This document shows positions 26,218-35,136 of a stretch of 64,000 bases of DNA, piece by piece (within the stretch, counting starts at the first letter, position 1; each line of letters opens with the position of its first letter). Made by a program: the position numbers and the translations under genes. This DNA comes from Tsukamurella asaccharolytica (lineage in GTDB: Bacteria > Actinomycetota > Actinomycetes > Mycobacteriales > Mycobacteriaceae), in contig NZ_VIGW01000002.1 in NCBI RefSeq assembly GCF_007858435.1, positions 558,001 to 622,000 of the forward strand, given 5' to 3'. The notes under the pieces were generated by a model. It was given only the letters and a program-made list of their open reading frames with translations, had not been told where the DNA came from and made no database searches.

Positions 26218-26832
26218 CTACAGGCCGAATGCGCCGCCCGAGACGAGGATGATGACCCCGAGGGTGATCAGCACCAGGGGAAACAGCACGCTTTCCCCTC
26301 GTTCGAGGATCTCGGCGATGCGGCGGCGGGTGGCGACGTACCGGGCAATGGACACCAGTGCCCCCACCAAGATCACGAAGACCACGCAGTAGGCGGCGAT
26401 CGCGGTGTGGTTGATGCTGGCGAAGACGGGCACGTACACGCCGATGTTGTCGCCGCCGTTGGCGAAGGTCACGCCCGCCACGCCCAGGACGCCGACCGCG
26501 TTGCCCGCCCCCTTCCCCGTCGCGCAGTCACCATCGCCGCTGCCGCTGCCGCGGTATTCGCGCCAGCTCGACCACGCTGCCCGCAGCCCCAGGATCAGGG
26601 GGACGAGCCCGAAGTACGGGATCGCCGCGACGGGGAGGAAGGCGCCGGCGCCGAGGGCGATCAGCACTGCGGCAGCGAGGATGCCGGCGAATCCGAGGTA
26701 CTGCCCGGCGGTGATCTTGGCCGTCAGGTGCCGCTGGCCCGCGCCGCGGGCGAAGAACAGGGAGATCACGATGATGTCGTCGATGTTGGTGGCCACGAAC
26801 AGGCCCACGGCTTGCAGCACGGTCGAGATCAT
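26218..26832 (-). CDS. cadD: Cadmium resistance transporter CadD family
   Basis: 204 residues from ATG 26832, sharing bases with the upstream stop (TGATG). Five or six membrane helices; the first holds FVATNIDDIIVISLFFA, the CadD hallmark with paired acidic residues, and a second NGGDNIGVYVPVFA repeats the acidic pattern in an inverted-repeat topology. Exports cadmium in Gram-positives. Last gene of the methyltransferase-cyclase-cadD operon, divergent from cmtR and the P-type ATPase. Confidence 0.88.
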   Translation of the reverse strand: MISTVLQAVGLFVATNIDDIIVISLFFARGAGQRHLTAKITAGQYLGFAGILAAAVLIALGAGAFLPVAAIPYFGLVPLILGLRAAWSSWREYRGSGSGDGDCATGKGAGNAVGVLGVAGVTFANGGDNIGVYVPVFASINHTAIAAYCVVFVILVGALVSIARYVATRRRIAEILERGESVLFPLVLITLGVIILVSGGAFGL

Positions 26833-27614
26833 CACCGGCCACCTGCCCGTGATGTGAGCGCTGACCCGGCGGGTGACGTGACGGAGGTCGTCGCAGCGGC
26901 AGTGGTGGTGGCCGGGGCGGTCGCGCGGTCGAATCGGCGGGCGCAGTCGGCTGAGCAGAACCACCATCGGCCGGTGTCGGTGTGCCGGTGTGCGGGGGCG
27001 GTCGCCGGGTCGATGCGGGCGCCGCAGATCGGGTCGTGCGGGTGCCGGGTGTCGGTGAAGGTGATGCTGTGCAGTTCGATTGGGGTGCTGATGTTGCGCA
27101 GGTTTCGCGGGCCGAGGGCGGTGGTGGGCACACCGGCGCGGGTGGCGGCGGGCAGGAGCGGGTCGGTGAGGACGGCGTGGCCGGCGCCGGCGAGGGCGGT
27201 GATGCGGGCGGCGATGTTGACCGCGTGCCCGTACAGGTCGCCGTCGCGTCGGAGGGCGGTGCCGTGGTGGATTCCGGCGCGGAGGGCGAGGAATCCGTCC
27301 TCGTCGGCGGCGTGCCCGGCGAGCGCGGTGATCGTGGCCAGCATCGCATCGGTGGTGTCGGCGGTGAGCATCACCGCATCGCCGATGGTCTTGACCAGCC
27401 GGGCCTGCGGGTGCAGGGCTCGACGGGCGTGCTCAGCCAACCGGAGCGCAAGCTCGGCGGCTTCGTGGTCGCCGCACATCTCGGTGAGCACGCTGTAGCC
27501 GGCGAGGTCGACGAATGCCACGGCGACCTCCACCTGTTCGAGGCCGTCCAGCTCGGGCCGCGCACCGTGGTGATGGCCGCGGCCGAGCCGGTGTTCGGGC
27601 CCTGGCGTGGTCAT
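26832..27614 (-). CDS. Class III nucleotide cyclase fused to YHS metal-binding domain
   Basis: 260 residues. The cyclase domain (about 25-190) has metal aspartates in AFVDLAGYSVLTEM and VKTIGDAVML, and the transition-state pair in YGHAVNIAARITAL. The C-terminal part (about 198-232) is a YHS domain: DPICGARIDP ... WWFCSADCARRFD, with three cysteines. A metal-binding domain on a cyclase suggests metal-controlled cyclic nucleotide synthesis. Overlaps the methyltransferase (ATGA) and cadD (TGATG), so all three are coupled. Activity and signal are inference. Confidence 0.8.
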   Translation of the reverse strand: MTTPGPEHRLGRGHHHGARPELDGLEQVEVAVAFVDLAGYSVLTEMCGDHEAAELALRLAEHARRALHPQARLVKTIGDAVMLTADTTDAMLATITALAGHAADEDGFLALRAGIHHGTALRRDGDLYGHAVNIAARITALAGAGHAVLTDPLLPAATRAGVPTTALGPRNLRNISTPIELHSITFTDTRHPHDPICGARIDPATAPAHRHTDTGRWWFCSADCARRFDRATAPATTTAAATTSVTSPAGSALTSRAGGR

Positions 27615-28210
27615 CGGCCTGCGGTGCGGGTCGCGCGGAAGCGGGTCAGTGCCGCGTTCTCCCGGACGGTGACCTCCCGCAGCGGCAGGCCTGCCAGGTG
27701 CGGGCGCAGCTGGCCGCGGTCGATGAACCGGTGCGGTGCGCCTTCGAGCCGGTGCAGGATCCGCGCCGGCGCGGTGCCGAGCAGGTCGTAGCCGACCAGG
27801 GTTCCGCCGGGGCGCAGCACCCGGACGGCTTCGCGGAGGGCCTGCTCCCAGTCGACGACGTGGTGCAACATGATGAACGAGACGACGGTGTCGAACTCGT
27901 CGTCGCCGAAGGGCAACGCGGCGGCGTCGGCCACCCTCGCCTGCGCTCGGTCACCGAAGCGCTGCAACCGATCCTGCGCGGCGGCGACCATCACCGGGTC
28001 GAAGTCGGTGACGGTGAGCTGCACCTGATCCGCAGGGGCGCTCGCCGCCAGCAGCTGCGCGGCCATCGCGCCGCCGCCGCCGCCGATCTCCAGCACCCTC
28101 CCCGTAGGGCGCACGCCCTGCAAGGCCCACGGCAACACCCACCGCCGTGTCGCTGCCTCCCACGGCGTGCTGCGGCAGAACAGGGACTCGATCGTCGACA
28201 TCGATGGCAT
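27611..28210 (-). CDS. SAM-dependent methyltransferase
   Basis: About 199 residues from ATG 28210 (GGGAG upstream; 28201 also possible). Rossmann motif I VLEIGGGGGAMAAQL, motif II TDFDPVM, then ADAAALPFGDDEFDTVVS and post-I HHVVDWEQALREAVRVLRPGG, a UbiE/Methyltransf_11 pattern. It lacks the conserved cysteines of arsenite methyltransferase, so an arsenic substrate is unlikely. First gene of the cyclase-cadD operon, divergent from cmtR by about 95 bases. Substrate unknown. Confidence 0.8.
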   Translation of the reverse strand: MPSMSTIESLFCRSTPWEAATRRWVLPWALQGVRPTGRVLEIGGGGGAMAAQLLAASAPADQVQLTVTDFDPVMVAAAQDRLQRFGDRAQARVADAAALPFGDDEFDTVVSFIMLHHVVDWEQALREAVRVLRPGGTLVGYDLLGTAPARILHRLEGAPHRFIDRGQLRPHLAGLPLREVTVRENAALTRFRATRTAGR

Positions 28211-28305
28211 ACCCAGCAGCTCCCAACACCGCTCACGGCCACCGATCGGCGGCCTGTTCCTCGCGAGAACTCGATTACACCACAGAATACCGCTATCATC
28301 GTCGT

Positions 28306-28725
28306 ATGACGATGAATGAGTGTTCGGTGGCGACGGGCGCGCAGCTCGATCCCGCGGTCGCGTTGTTCCACAGCCTCTCCGACGGGACCCGGCTGGCGAT
28401 CGCGACGCGGCTTGCCCACGGTGGCGAGGCCCGGGTGGCGGACCTGATGGCCGAGCTGGGCCTGGCGCAGTCGACGGTGTCGGCGCACGTGGCGTGCCTG
28501 CGGGACTGCGGTCTGGTGCAGGGCCGCCCGCAGGGGCGGCAGGTGTTCTACAGCCTCGCCCGCCCGGAGCTGATGGACCTGCTCGCGGCGGCGGAGACGC
28601 TGCTCGCGGCGACCGGCAACGCGGTCGCGTTGTGCCCGAACTACGGCACCGACAGCGCCACCTGCTGCAGCCCGGACGCTGTGACGACCGAGGAGGCTTC
28701 GGCGGCGAAGGTGGTGCGGCGATGA
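28306..28725 (+). CDS. cmtR: ArsR-family Cd/Pb sensor, CmtR-like
   Basis: 139 residues. Winged helix ALFHSLSDGTRLAIATRLAHG ... LGLAQSTVSAHVACLRDCGLV; the C-terminal cysteines CPNY...TCC and the Cys in the recognition helix region (VACLRDC) match the sensing pattern of mycobacterial CmtR. Represses in the metal-free state and is released by Cd or Pb. Its stop overlaps the start of the P-type ATPase (ATGA); it also faces the divergent methyltransferase-cyclase-cadD operon and may control both. Confidence 0.9.
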   Translation: MTMNECSVATGAQLDPAVALFHSLSDGTRLAIATRLAHGGEARVADLMAELGLAQSTVSAHVACLRDCGLVQGRPQGRQVFYSLARPELMDLLAAAETLLAATGNAVALCPNYGTDSATCCSPDAVTTEEASAAKVVRR

Positions 28726-30737
28726 GTGACGCGTGCGGCTGCGGGCACGACGAGCCCGCCGGCGAGGACGAGCAGGCTCCCGGGCAGTGGTGGCAGGTGC
28801 GGGAATTGCAGGCCGCCGCGGCCGCGGCGGTGTTCCTACTCGCCGCATACATCGTCGGGTGGGCCGGCGGCCCGCAGCGCCTGTCACTGGTGCTGGAGTG
28901 GATCGCGCTGCTGATCGGGGCGTGGACTTTCGTGCCGTCCACGCTGCGGCGCCTGGCCCAGGGCAAGATCGGCGTCGGGATACTGATGACGATCGCCGCC
29001 GTCGGCGCGGTGATCCTCGGCGAGGTCGGCGAGGCGGCGATGCTCGCCGTGCTGTTCGCCATCAGCGAGGGCCTCGAGGAGTACGCCGTCTCACGGACCC
29101 GCCGCGGCCTGCGGGCGCTGCTCAACCTCGTCCCCGACACCGCGACCGTCCTGCGCGACGGCACCCCGGCCACCATCTCCCCGGCCGAGCTGGCGGTCGG
29201 AGACCGGATGCTGGTCAAGCCCGGCGAGCGGATCGCCACCGACGGCGTGATCCGCGACGGCCGCACCGCCCTGGACGTCTCGGCGATCACCGGCGAATCC
29301 GTGCCCGTCGAGGCCGGACCCGGCGACGAGGTGTTCGCCGGGACGATCAACGGCACCGGCGCCCTCACGGTCGAAGTCACCACCACCGCGGAGAACAACT
29401 CGCTGGCCAAGATCGTGCAGATCGTCGAGGCCGAACAGTCCCGCAAGGGCGACGCACAACGCCTCGCCGACACCATCGCCAAGCCCCTGGTCCCGGCGAT
29501 CATGATCTTCGCCGCCGCGATCGCGATCCTCGGGTCCCTGCTCGGTGACCCCGCAACGTGGATCGAACGGGCCCTGGTCGTGCTGGTCGCCGCCTCCCCC
29601 TGCGCACTGGCGATCTCCGTCCCCGTCACCGTCGTCGCCGCGATCGGCGCCGCCAGCAAGATCGGCGTCCTGGTCAAGGGCGGCGCCGCCCTCGAGGCCC
29701 TCGGCCGGGTGCGGACGGTCGCCCTCGACAAGACCGGCACCCTGACCGCGAACCGCCCCGCCGTCGTCGACATCGCCACCATCACCGACCCGGCCAACGA
29801 CCCGGCCGGCCCCTCCGTCGAGGCGAGCGACCTCGGCTCGGGCGTCCGGTCGCCGGAACAGGACCGGGTGCTCGCCGTCGCCGCGGCGCTCGAAGCCCAC
29901 AGTGAACATCCCCTCGCCCGGGCGATCCTCACCGCCAATGGCGACCGCATACCGGCGGCGGTCGATGTGCAGGCCGTCCCCGGGGCCGGGCTGACCGGGC
30001 TCGTCGACGGGCGGCCCGCCCGGCTCGGCCGGCCCGGCTGGATCGACCCGGGCCCACTTGCAGCGCGGGTCGCGGCCATGCAAGCCGGCGGCGCCACCGC
30101 GGTCCTCGTCGAAGACGACGGGCAGGTCATCGGGGCGGTCGCCGTCCGCGACGAGCTGCGTCCTGAAGCCCGCGAGGTCATCGATCACCTGCACCGCGGC
30201 GGCGCCACCGTCGCGATGCTCACCGGCGACAACACCGCCACCGCCACCGCCCTGGCGAAGATCGCCGGGATCGACGACGTACACGCCGACCTGCGGCCCG
30301 AGGACAAGGCCCGGATCATCGGCGAGCTCCGCAAAGACCGGTTCACCGCGATGGTCGGCGACGGCGTCAACGACGCCCCCGCCCTCGCCACCGCGGACCT
30401 CGGCATCGCCATGGGCGCCATGGGCTCGGACGTCGCGATCGAAACTGCCGACATCGCGCTCATGGGTGAGGACCTACGGACCCTGCCGCAGGCCCTCGAT
30501 CACGCCCGCCGGGCCCGGAACATCATGCTGCAGAACGTGGCCCTGTCCCTCGGGCTGATCGCGATCCTCATCCCGCTCGCACTGTTCGGCGTCCTCGGCC
30601 TCGCCGCCGTCGTCGCCGTCCACGAACTCGCCGAGATCGTCGTCATCGCCAACGGCGTCCGCGCCGGCCGCGTCACCGCGCTCCCGCCGGCTCCCCCAGC
30701 AACGAGCCGGCGGCCGACGATTCAGCAAGCGGTGTAG
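28722..30737 (+). CDS. P1B-type heavy-metal ATPase (SPC motif; Cd/Co/Zn class)
   Basis: 671 residues. Short Cys/His N-terminus (DACGCGHDE) instead of a full HMA domain; actuator TGES; membrane motif SPCALAIS rather than CPC; DKTGT; HP in [17 protein letters not shown]; and the terminal helix motif HELAEIVVIANG. SPC with a C-terminal HE is the P1B-4 pattern (cobalt, cadmium, iron; CtpG/CtpD-like). Coupled to CmtR, so cadmium or lead export is the likeliest role. Confidence 0.92.
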   Translation: MSDACGCGHDEPAGEDEQAPGQWWQVRELQAAAAAAVFLLAAYIVGWAGGPQRLSLVLEWIALLIGAWTFVPSTLRRLAQGKIGVGILMTIAAVGAVILGEVGEAAMLAVLFAISEGLEEYAVSRTRRGLRALLNLVPDTATVLRDGTPATISPAELAVGDRMLVKPGERIATDGVIRDGRTALDVSAITGESVPVEAGPGDEVFAGTINGTGALTVEVTTTAENNSLAKIVQIVEAEQSRKGDAQRLADTIAKPLVPAIMIFAAAIAILGSLLGDPATWIERALVVLVAASPCALAISVPVTVVAAIGAASKIGVLVKGGAALEALGRVRTVALDKTGTLTANRPAVVDIATITDPANDPAGPSVEASDLGSGVRSPEQDRVLAVAAALEAHSEHPLARAILTANGDRIPAAVDVQAVPGAGLTGLVDGRPARLGRPGWIDPGPLAARVAAMQAGGATAVLVEDDGQVIGAVAVRDELRPEAREVIDHLHRGGATVAMLTGDNTATATALAKIAGIDDVHADLRPEDKARIIGELRKDRFTAMVGDGVNDAPALATADLGIAMGAMGSDVAIETADIALMGEDLRTLPQALDHARRARNIMLQNVALSLGLIAILIPLALFGVLGLAAVVAVHELAEIVVIANGVRAGRVTALPPAPPATSRRPTIQQAV

Positions 30738-31055
30738 CGCCACGCCACGGGCCTCCGCGCGGGTACTGGGGCGGGATCAGTGCGGTCTGCGGGCGGTGCG
30801 GCTTGCGTTCGCGGACTCAGGTCCGGGCGGGTGAGCTGCTCGGTGTCCTTCGGGATTTCAGGGGACACCGAGGAAGGACAGTCGCTTGTGCTCGGTGCTC
30901 TGCTCGCCGTCACCGAAACATGCGCGGCTCGGTCCGTTCGTTTGGGTTCGAGGGATGTCCCTGGTATTTCGCGCGCGCATTTCGCACACCGCTCCTACCA
31001 AGCGGCGGGCCACCGTCGAGCAACCTCCGAATTGGTTACTGGCACGCTTGTACCA
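30738..31055 (+). other. Intergenic region with inverted repeat
   Basis: No gene is supported in these 318 bases. A perfect 9-bp inverted repeat, TCGGTGTCC (30840-30848) and GGACACCGA (30863-30871) with a 14-base loop, could terminate the ATPase operon or serve as an operator for the gene at 31056. Confidence 0.45.
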
Positions 31056-31832
31056 ATGTCCCGGAGATCAGATCGCAACCGCACCCCTCGCCCGAAGCCC
31101 GCGCCCGCACCGCTGGATCACACACCGCTGATGACGGCATTGCGGCAGGTGGAGATCGCCGTCGCCGGGTTCAACCGCGAGGCCGCGCGGATCGAGAGCG
31201 AGTACGGCATCGCCATCTGTCCCGAGCGGGTCGTCAACACTCCCGAGACCACTGGCCTGGCACACTACATCGAGGTCGCGATCGGCATCGTCGCACGTAA
31301 GCTTCCCGTGGCGGTGTATGGGTCGGACGGCCGGCGCTGGACCGGCGCCCGGTCTCCGCGGCAGGTGTTCGCGCTGTACGAGGCGGCCGGCGACAACACC
31401 GCTGACTACCTGACGCAGATGGCTCTCAACGTCGAGCGGATCAAGGCCAAGAAGGACGACCTCGACCGCAGCCTCAAGAGGAAGTGCCTGCGGCCGAAGA
31501 CGAACGGGAAACCGTGTCAGATGCGGCCGCTGTATCAGGCCGGAGTGGGCCACCAGGACGGGTTCGGTTGCTGGCGCCATGCCACCGACGACGAGAAGCT
31601 CGAGCTGGAGAAGTCGCGTATCGCCATCGAGACCAAGACCGGTTGTCCGGGGTGCAAGGCCGGGCCTGGCGAGGCGTGCTTGATCCCCACCGAGGACGGC
31701 CTCACTCCCGCCCAGGCCGGCCTGACGATGGTCGACGGCGAGTGGCCCCGTGTGCGGGTTCTCGGTGGAGCCGAGATCCACGTCCCGCGGATCGAACTGA
31801 TCCATCCTCGCGTCCTCGAGCCCGCCGAGTAG
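31056..31832 (+). CDS. Hypothetical protein with two putative zinc-binding clusters
   Basis: 258 residues from ATG 31056. The N-terminus is basic (MSRRSDRNRTPRPKPAPAP). The middle has a Cys cluster KCLRPKTNGKPC with later GCWRHA, and a second cluster GCPGCKAGPGEACLIP; both look like zinc ribbons seen on actinobacterial phage and plasmid proteins. A helical stretch IKAKKDDLDRSLKRK lies between. No catalytic motif seen. Lies between the cadmium and arsenic modules; function unknown. Confidence 0.6.
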   Translation: MSRRSDRNRTPRPKPAPAPLDHTPLMTALRQVEIAVAGFNREAARIESEYGIAICPERVVNTPETTGLAHYIEVAIGIVARKLPVAVYGSDGRRWTGARSPRQVFALYEAAGDNTADYLTQMALNVERIKAKKDDLDRSLKRKCLRPKTNGKPCQMRPLYQAGVGHQDGFGCWRHATDDEKLELEKSRIAIETKTGCPGCKAGPGEACLIPTEDGLTPAQAGLTMVDGEWPRVRVLGGAEIHVPRIELIHPRVLEPAE

Positions 31833-31961
31833 ATCCGCCAAGGACGGCACGCGAACCCCAGGCCCAAAATCATGGGCGCACCCGGCAGCGGCGCCCCAAA
31901 TCAACTCCGCCTAGCGTTCGGGACAGTGAGCCTGACCCTATACCCCTATACGAGGAGTCCC

Positions 31962-32354
31962 ATGACGGATGAACCGGATGTCCAGCAGCCGCCCGACGGC
32001 AACGATCCACCGTCGGAGACGGTGGATGAGCTCACGGACGGTATGCGCGGCCGGTGGGTGGTGGCCTCGCAGGGATCAACGCACCTGTGGGACCTGGATG
32101 CGTTGACGTACACGCGTCGTCCCGGCCCCGCCAGCCCGTCTGGGGCGTTCGACTACGACGGCATCGCGCACCGGATCACAAGGGTCACCCGCTGGCCGCG
32201 TGTCGGTGACCAGTCACTGGTCTGGTTCGACGATCCCGCGAGCCCCTTCGACACCGAGCAGTTCCGCCGCTCGTCGGTGATCGTGTCGATCACCCGCGCC
32301 CCAGAGCTGGCGGATGAAGAACCAGACGGTTCTGAAGTCGGTGACGCCGGCTGA
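31962..32354 (+). CDS. Hypothetical small acidic protein
   Basis: 130 residues from ATG 31962, with CGAGGAG upstream. The first 35 residues are Pro/Asp/Glu-rich and disordered; the rest (GRWVVASQGSTHLWDLDAL ... VWFDDPASPFDTEQFRRSS) is a compact Trp-rich domain. Common type of hypothetical protein on actinobacterial mobile elements. Its 3' end faces the acetyltransferase gene. Confidence 0.6.
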   Translation: MTDEPDVQQPPDGNDPPSETVDELTDGMRGRWVVASQGSTHLWDLDALTYTRRPGPASPSGAFDYDGIAHRITRVTRWPRVGDQSLVWFDDPASPFDTEQFRRSSVIVSITRAPELADEEPDGSEVGDAG

Positions 32355-32376
32355 GTCCGGTAGGTGTAGGCGGCAG

Positions 32377-32904
32377 TCAGCTGCGTCGTTCGATGAGGAC
32401 GACGTCGCGCCAGCGGCCGTCGCGTTGGCCGATGCGTTCGCGGGTGCCGACGGTGCGGAATCCGGCGCGCCGGTGCAGGGCGAGGCTGGCGTGGTTCTCG
32501 GGGAAGATCCCGGTCTGGATGGTCCACACCCCGGCAGCGTCGGCGGACTGGATGAGGGCCTGCAACAGCGCGGCTCCGATGCCCTGCCCGGCGTGGCCGG
32601 AGTCGACGTAGACGCTGTGCTCGATGACGCCGGCGTAGACGCAGCGCCCCGAGACGGGCGCCGCTGCAACCCACCCGGCGACCTGCCCACCTGGGGCGAG
32701 GGCGACGACGCGGTGCTCAGGTAGGTGTCGTTGGTCGAAGTCCGTCCAGCCGGGTGCGGCGGTTTCGAAGGTGGCGTTGCCGGTGTCCATGCCGGCTTGG
32801 TAAATCGCGAGGACCTGTGGCCCATGCTCGGGCCGCATCGCAACGATCGCCGGGTCCGCCGCTCGTGCGGCGGACCCGGTTGAGTCGTGGGGGCTGGTGG
32901 TCAC
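32377..32904 (-). CDS. GNAT N-acetyltransferase, ArsN/phosphinothricin-acetyltransferase-like
   Basis: 175 residues. The acetyl-CoA loop is in GHAGQGIGAALLQALI (R/Q-x-x-G-x-G/A), followed by FPENHASLALHRRAGFRTVGTRERIGQRDGRWRDVVLIER, the C-terminal signature of the phosphinothricin/ArsN1 branch. In ars operons such enzymes detoxify trivalent organoarsenicals such as arsinothricin. Last gene of the ars operon, overlapping the flavoprotein gene by 4 bases; the context favours ArsN. Confidence 0.8.
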   Translation of the reverse strand: MTTSPHDSTGSAARAADPAIVAMRPEHGPQVLAIYQAGMDTGNATFETAAPGWTDFDQRHLPEHRVVALAPGGQVAGWVAAAPVSGRCVYAGVIEHSVYVDSGHAGQGIGAALLQALIQSADAAGVWTIQTGIFPENHASLALHRRAGFRTVGTRERIGQRDGRWRDVVLIERRS

Positions 32905-34322
32905 CTGTTCAGGCTAAGGACGCTGCGCTGATGGTGCAGCTGGTGCTCGCGGACCCAGTTCTGGGCGGCGACCTGCACGGCGTCCCACGGGGACCCGAGG
33001 GGCGGGGTGTAGGACAGGTCGAGCTCGGAGAGGGCGTCGACGCTCATGCCGTGGTGCAGGGCGGTGGCGTAGGTGTCGACGCGCTTGGAGATCTCGGCCG
33101 TGCGGTGCCCGATGAGCTGGGCACCGAGTAGTGCGCCGGTGTTCTGGTCGCCGGTGATCCGGATGCTGATGGGGGTGGCACCCGGGTAGTAGGCCTTGTG
33201 ATCGTCCGGTGTGGAGGTCGTCGACACCGGCACCCAGCCGCGGTCGGCGGCAAGGGCTTCGGTCTCTTTGAGGCCGGTGCGGGCGGCGACGAGGTCGAAG
33301 ATCTTCACGACCTGGGTGCCGAGGGAGCCGGTGTAGCGGGCGGTGCCGCCGAGGGCGTTCTCGCCGGCGACGCGGCCCTGCTTGTGCGCGGTGGTGCCGA
33401 GCGGGAGCCAGGTGATGCCGAGCTGGCGGTGGTGGGTGTGCACGGCGTCGCCGGCGGCGAAGACGTCGGACAGATTGGTGCGCATCTGCTCGTCGACGGC
33501 GATCGTGTTCTTGATGCCGAGCTGCGCGCCCGCTGCGGCAGCGAGGTCGGTGTCGGGGCGCACGCCCACGACGACGAGCACGAGATCGGCGGTGAGGTGA
33601 TCGCTCTGGCCGTCACTGCTGGTGGTGACGGTCAGGGCGCCGGTGTCGGTGCGGTCGACCGCGGTGACCAGGGTGTGGGTGCGGACGTCGACCCGGTTGC
33701 GGACCAGTTCATCGTGGACGAGGGCGCCGAGTTCGGGTTCGACAGTGGGGAGCACCTCAGGGAGGGCTTCGATCTGGGTGACGGTGATGCCGCGGGCAGT
33801 GAGACCTTCGGCCATTTCCAGGCCGATGTAGCCGGCGCCGATGATGATCGCGGTCTTCGGGTCCTTCGTGGTGAGGGTGTTCATCACGGCGAAGGTGTCG
33901 CCCATCGAGTGCAGCAGGTGCACGCCGTCAGCGGGGCCGAGGTGGTCGAGGCCGGTGATCGGCGGCCGCACGGACACAGCGCCGGTGCCGATGACGAGGA
34001 CGTCGTAGTCGAGGTCCCGGGCGGCGCCGTCCGGGCCGGTGACGGTCAGGCGGTGTCCGGCCGGATCGATCGCGGTAGCTCTGGTGTCGGTGTGCACGGT
34101 CATGCCGGTGGCGGCGAGGTCGGCGGCGGTGCGGTGGGCGAGGTTGCTCCAGTGGGTGACCTCGCCGGAGACGTAGTACGGGATGCCGCAGATGGAGAAG
34201 TTCGGGTAGGCGTCGGCGACGACCACGGTGACCTCGCTGGTGGGGTCGAGTTCGCGGGCCCGCAGGGCGGCGGAGATCCCGGCGTCCGATCCGCCGATGG
34301 CGATGATCTTGCGTGCAGACAT
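32901..34322 (-). CDS. FAD/NAD(P)-dependent oxidoreductase, CoA-disulfide-reductase family
   Basis: 473 residues from ATG 34322. N-terminal FAD motif IIAIGGSDAGISAALRAREL, then NFSICGIPYYV with the redox Cys, NAD(P) motif IIIGAGYIGLEMAEGL, and FAD-binding FAAGDAVH. A C-terminal dimerisation domain follows. The single active Cys fits the coenzyme-A disulfide or NADH-peroxidase group, not thioredoxin reductase. Sits between arsC and the acetyltransferase in the ars operon; it may maintain thiol pools or handle arsenic-thiol adducts (inference). Confidence 0.82.
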   Translation of the reverse strand: MSARKIIAIGGSDAGISAALRARELDPTSEVTVVVADAYPNFSICGIPYYVSGEVTHWSNLAHRTAADLAATGMTVHTDTRATAIDPAGHRLTVTGPDGAARDLDYDVLVIGTGAVSVRPPITGLDHLGPADGVHLLHSMGDTFAVMNTLTTKDPKTAIIIGAGYIGLEMAEGLTARGITVTQIEALPEVLPTVEPELGALVHDELVRNRVDVRTHTLVTAVDRTDTGALTVTTSSDGQSDHLTADLVLVVVGVRPDTDLAAAAGAQLGIKNTIAVDEQMRTNLSDVFAAGDAVHTHHRQLGITWLPLGTTAHKQGRVAGENALGGTARYTGSLGTQVVKIFDLVAARTGLKETEALAADRGWVPVSTTSTPDDHKAYYPGATPISIRITGDQNTGALLGAQLIGHRTAEISKRVDTYATALHHGMSVDALSELDLSYTPPLGSPWDAVQVAAQNWVREHQLHHQRSVLSLNR

Positions 34323-34427
34323 GGGGTGTCGGTTCCCTTCCAAGAACAGGCAAATGAGGTGTGAGCAGGCACAGCGGCACTGACGGCGGTGAGCGGGGCC
34401 GTCGAGCACGTCGATCAAAGGGGTGGG

Positions 34428-35093
34428 TCAGGTGATCGTGGGATGGAGCTCGGCGAGGAGGTCTTTGACGCGGCGGTCGAGGTCGTCACGGATCAGGCGG
34501 ACGGTCTCGATGGGGTGGTTGTCGGGGTCGGCGACCTGCCAGTCCAGGTACCGCTTGCCCGGGTAGACCGGGCAGGCGTCGCCGCAGCCCATGGAGATCA
34601 CCACGTCCGCGGCCGCGACCACGTCGTCGGTGAGAGGCTTGGGAAACTCAGCGGCCAGGTCGAGCCCGACCTCGGTCATGGCCTGCTCGACGATCGGGTT
34701 GATCACCGCAGCAGGCAGCGACCCGGCGGAGCGTACGTGCACCGCCCCGGCCGCGTGGTGTGTCAGGAGCGCGGCAGCCATCTGCGAGCGGCCCGCGTTG
34801 TGGACGCAGATGAACAGCACCTCGGGCACGGTCTTGGTGCTCGCACCGGTCGACTGCGCCAGGGCGGCGAGACGCTCGGCGGCGAACCGGCCGGCGAGAG
34901 TCACCAGGTGAGTGTGGATGCGGGCGGTGCGCCGCAGCGCGGTGTAGGACTCGAAGACGACCCGTTCGACGGTCTGCTCGGAGACGATCCCGCGGTACTG
35001 GGCGGCGAGCCGCTCCGCGGTCCGCGCCAGCAGGGCCTGGGGCATCAGCAGTTCCGGTGTTCCGGCCGACTCGGTCGTGGCGTTGGCGTTCAT
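34428..35093 (-). CDS. arsC: Arsenate reductase (low-MW phosphatase type) with N-terminal helical domain
   Basis: 221 residues from ATG 35093 with GGGAGAAAG upstream. An N-terminal three-helix domain (about 20-80, TAERLAAQYRGIVSEQTVE) precedes a phosphatase-fold reductase with P-loop FICVHNAGRSQ (nucleophile Cys about 94) and the GCGDACPVYPG segment. This two-domain form is typical of actinobacterial mycothiol-linked arsenate reductases. Converts arsenate to arsenite for export by Acr3. Second arsC copy of the operon. Confidence 0.9.
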   Translation of the reverse strand: MNANATTESAGTPELLMPQALLARTAERLAAQYRGIVSEQTVERVVFESYTALRRTARIHTHLVTLAGRFAAERLAALAQSTGASTKTVPEVLFICVHNAGRSQMAAALLTHHAAGAVHVRSAGSLPAAVINPIVEQAMTEVGLDLAAEFPKPLTDDVVAAADVVISMGCGDACPVYPGKRYLDWQVADPDNHPIETVRLIRDDLDRRVKDLLAELHPTIT

Positions 35094-35136
35094 CCGACTT
35101 TCTCCCGCTTCTCGGGCTTCCCGGCCTGCTCGGTCG

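Noticed and set aside
27611-28210. Methyltransferase as arsenite methyltransferase ArsM
   Set aside because: Only one cysteine; ArsM needs several conserved cysteines to bind arsenite.
29091-30284. Minus-strand ORF opposite the P-type ATPase
   Set aside because: Asp/Gly/Arg-rich shadow; the plus-strand frame has all P-type ATPase motifs.
33198-34364. Plus-strand ORF of 388 codons opposite the flavoprotein
   Set aside because: Gly/Val/Asp-rich shadow of the minus-strand gene, which has clear FAD and NAD motifs.
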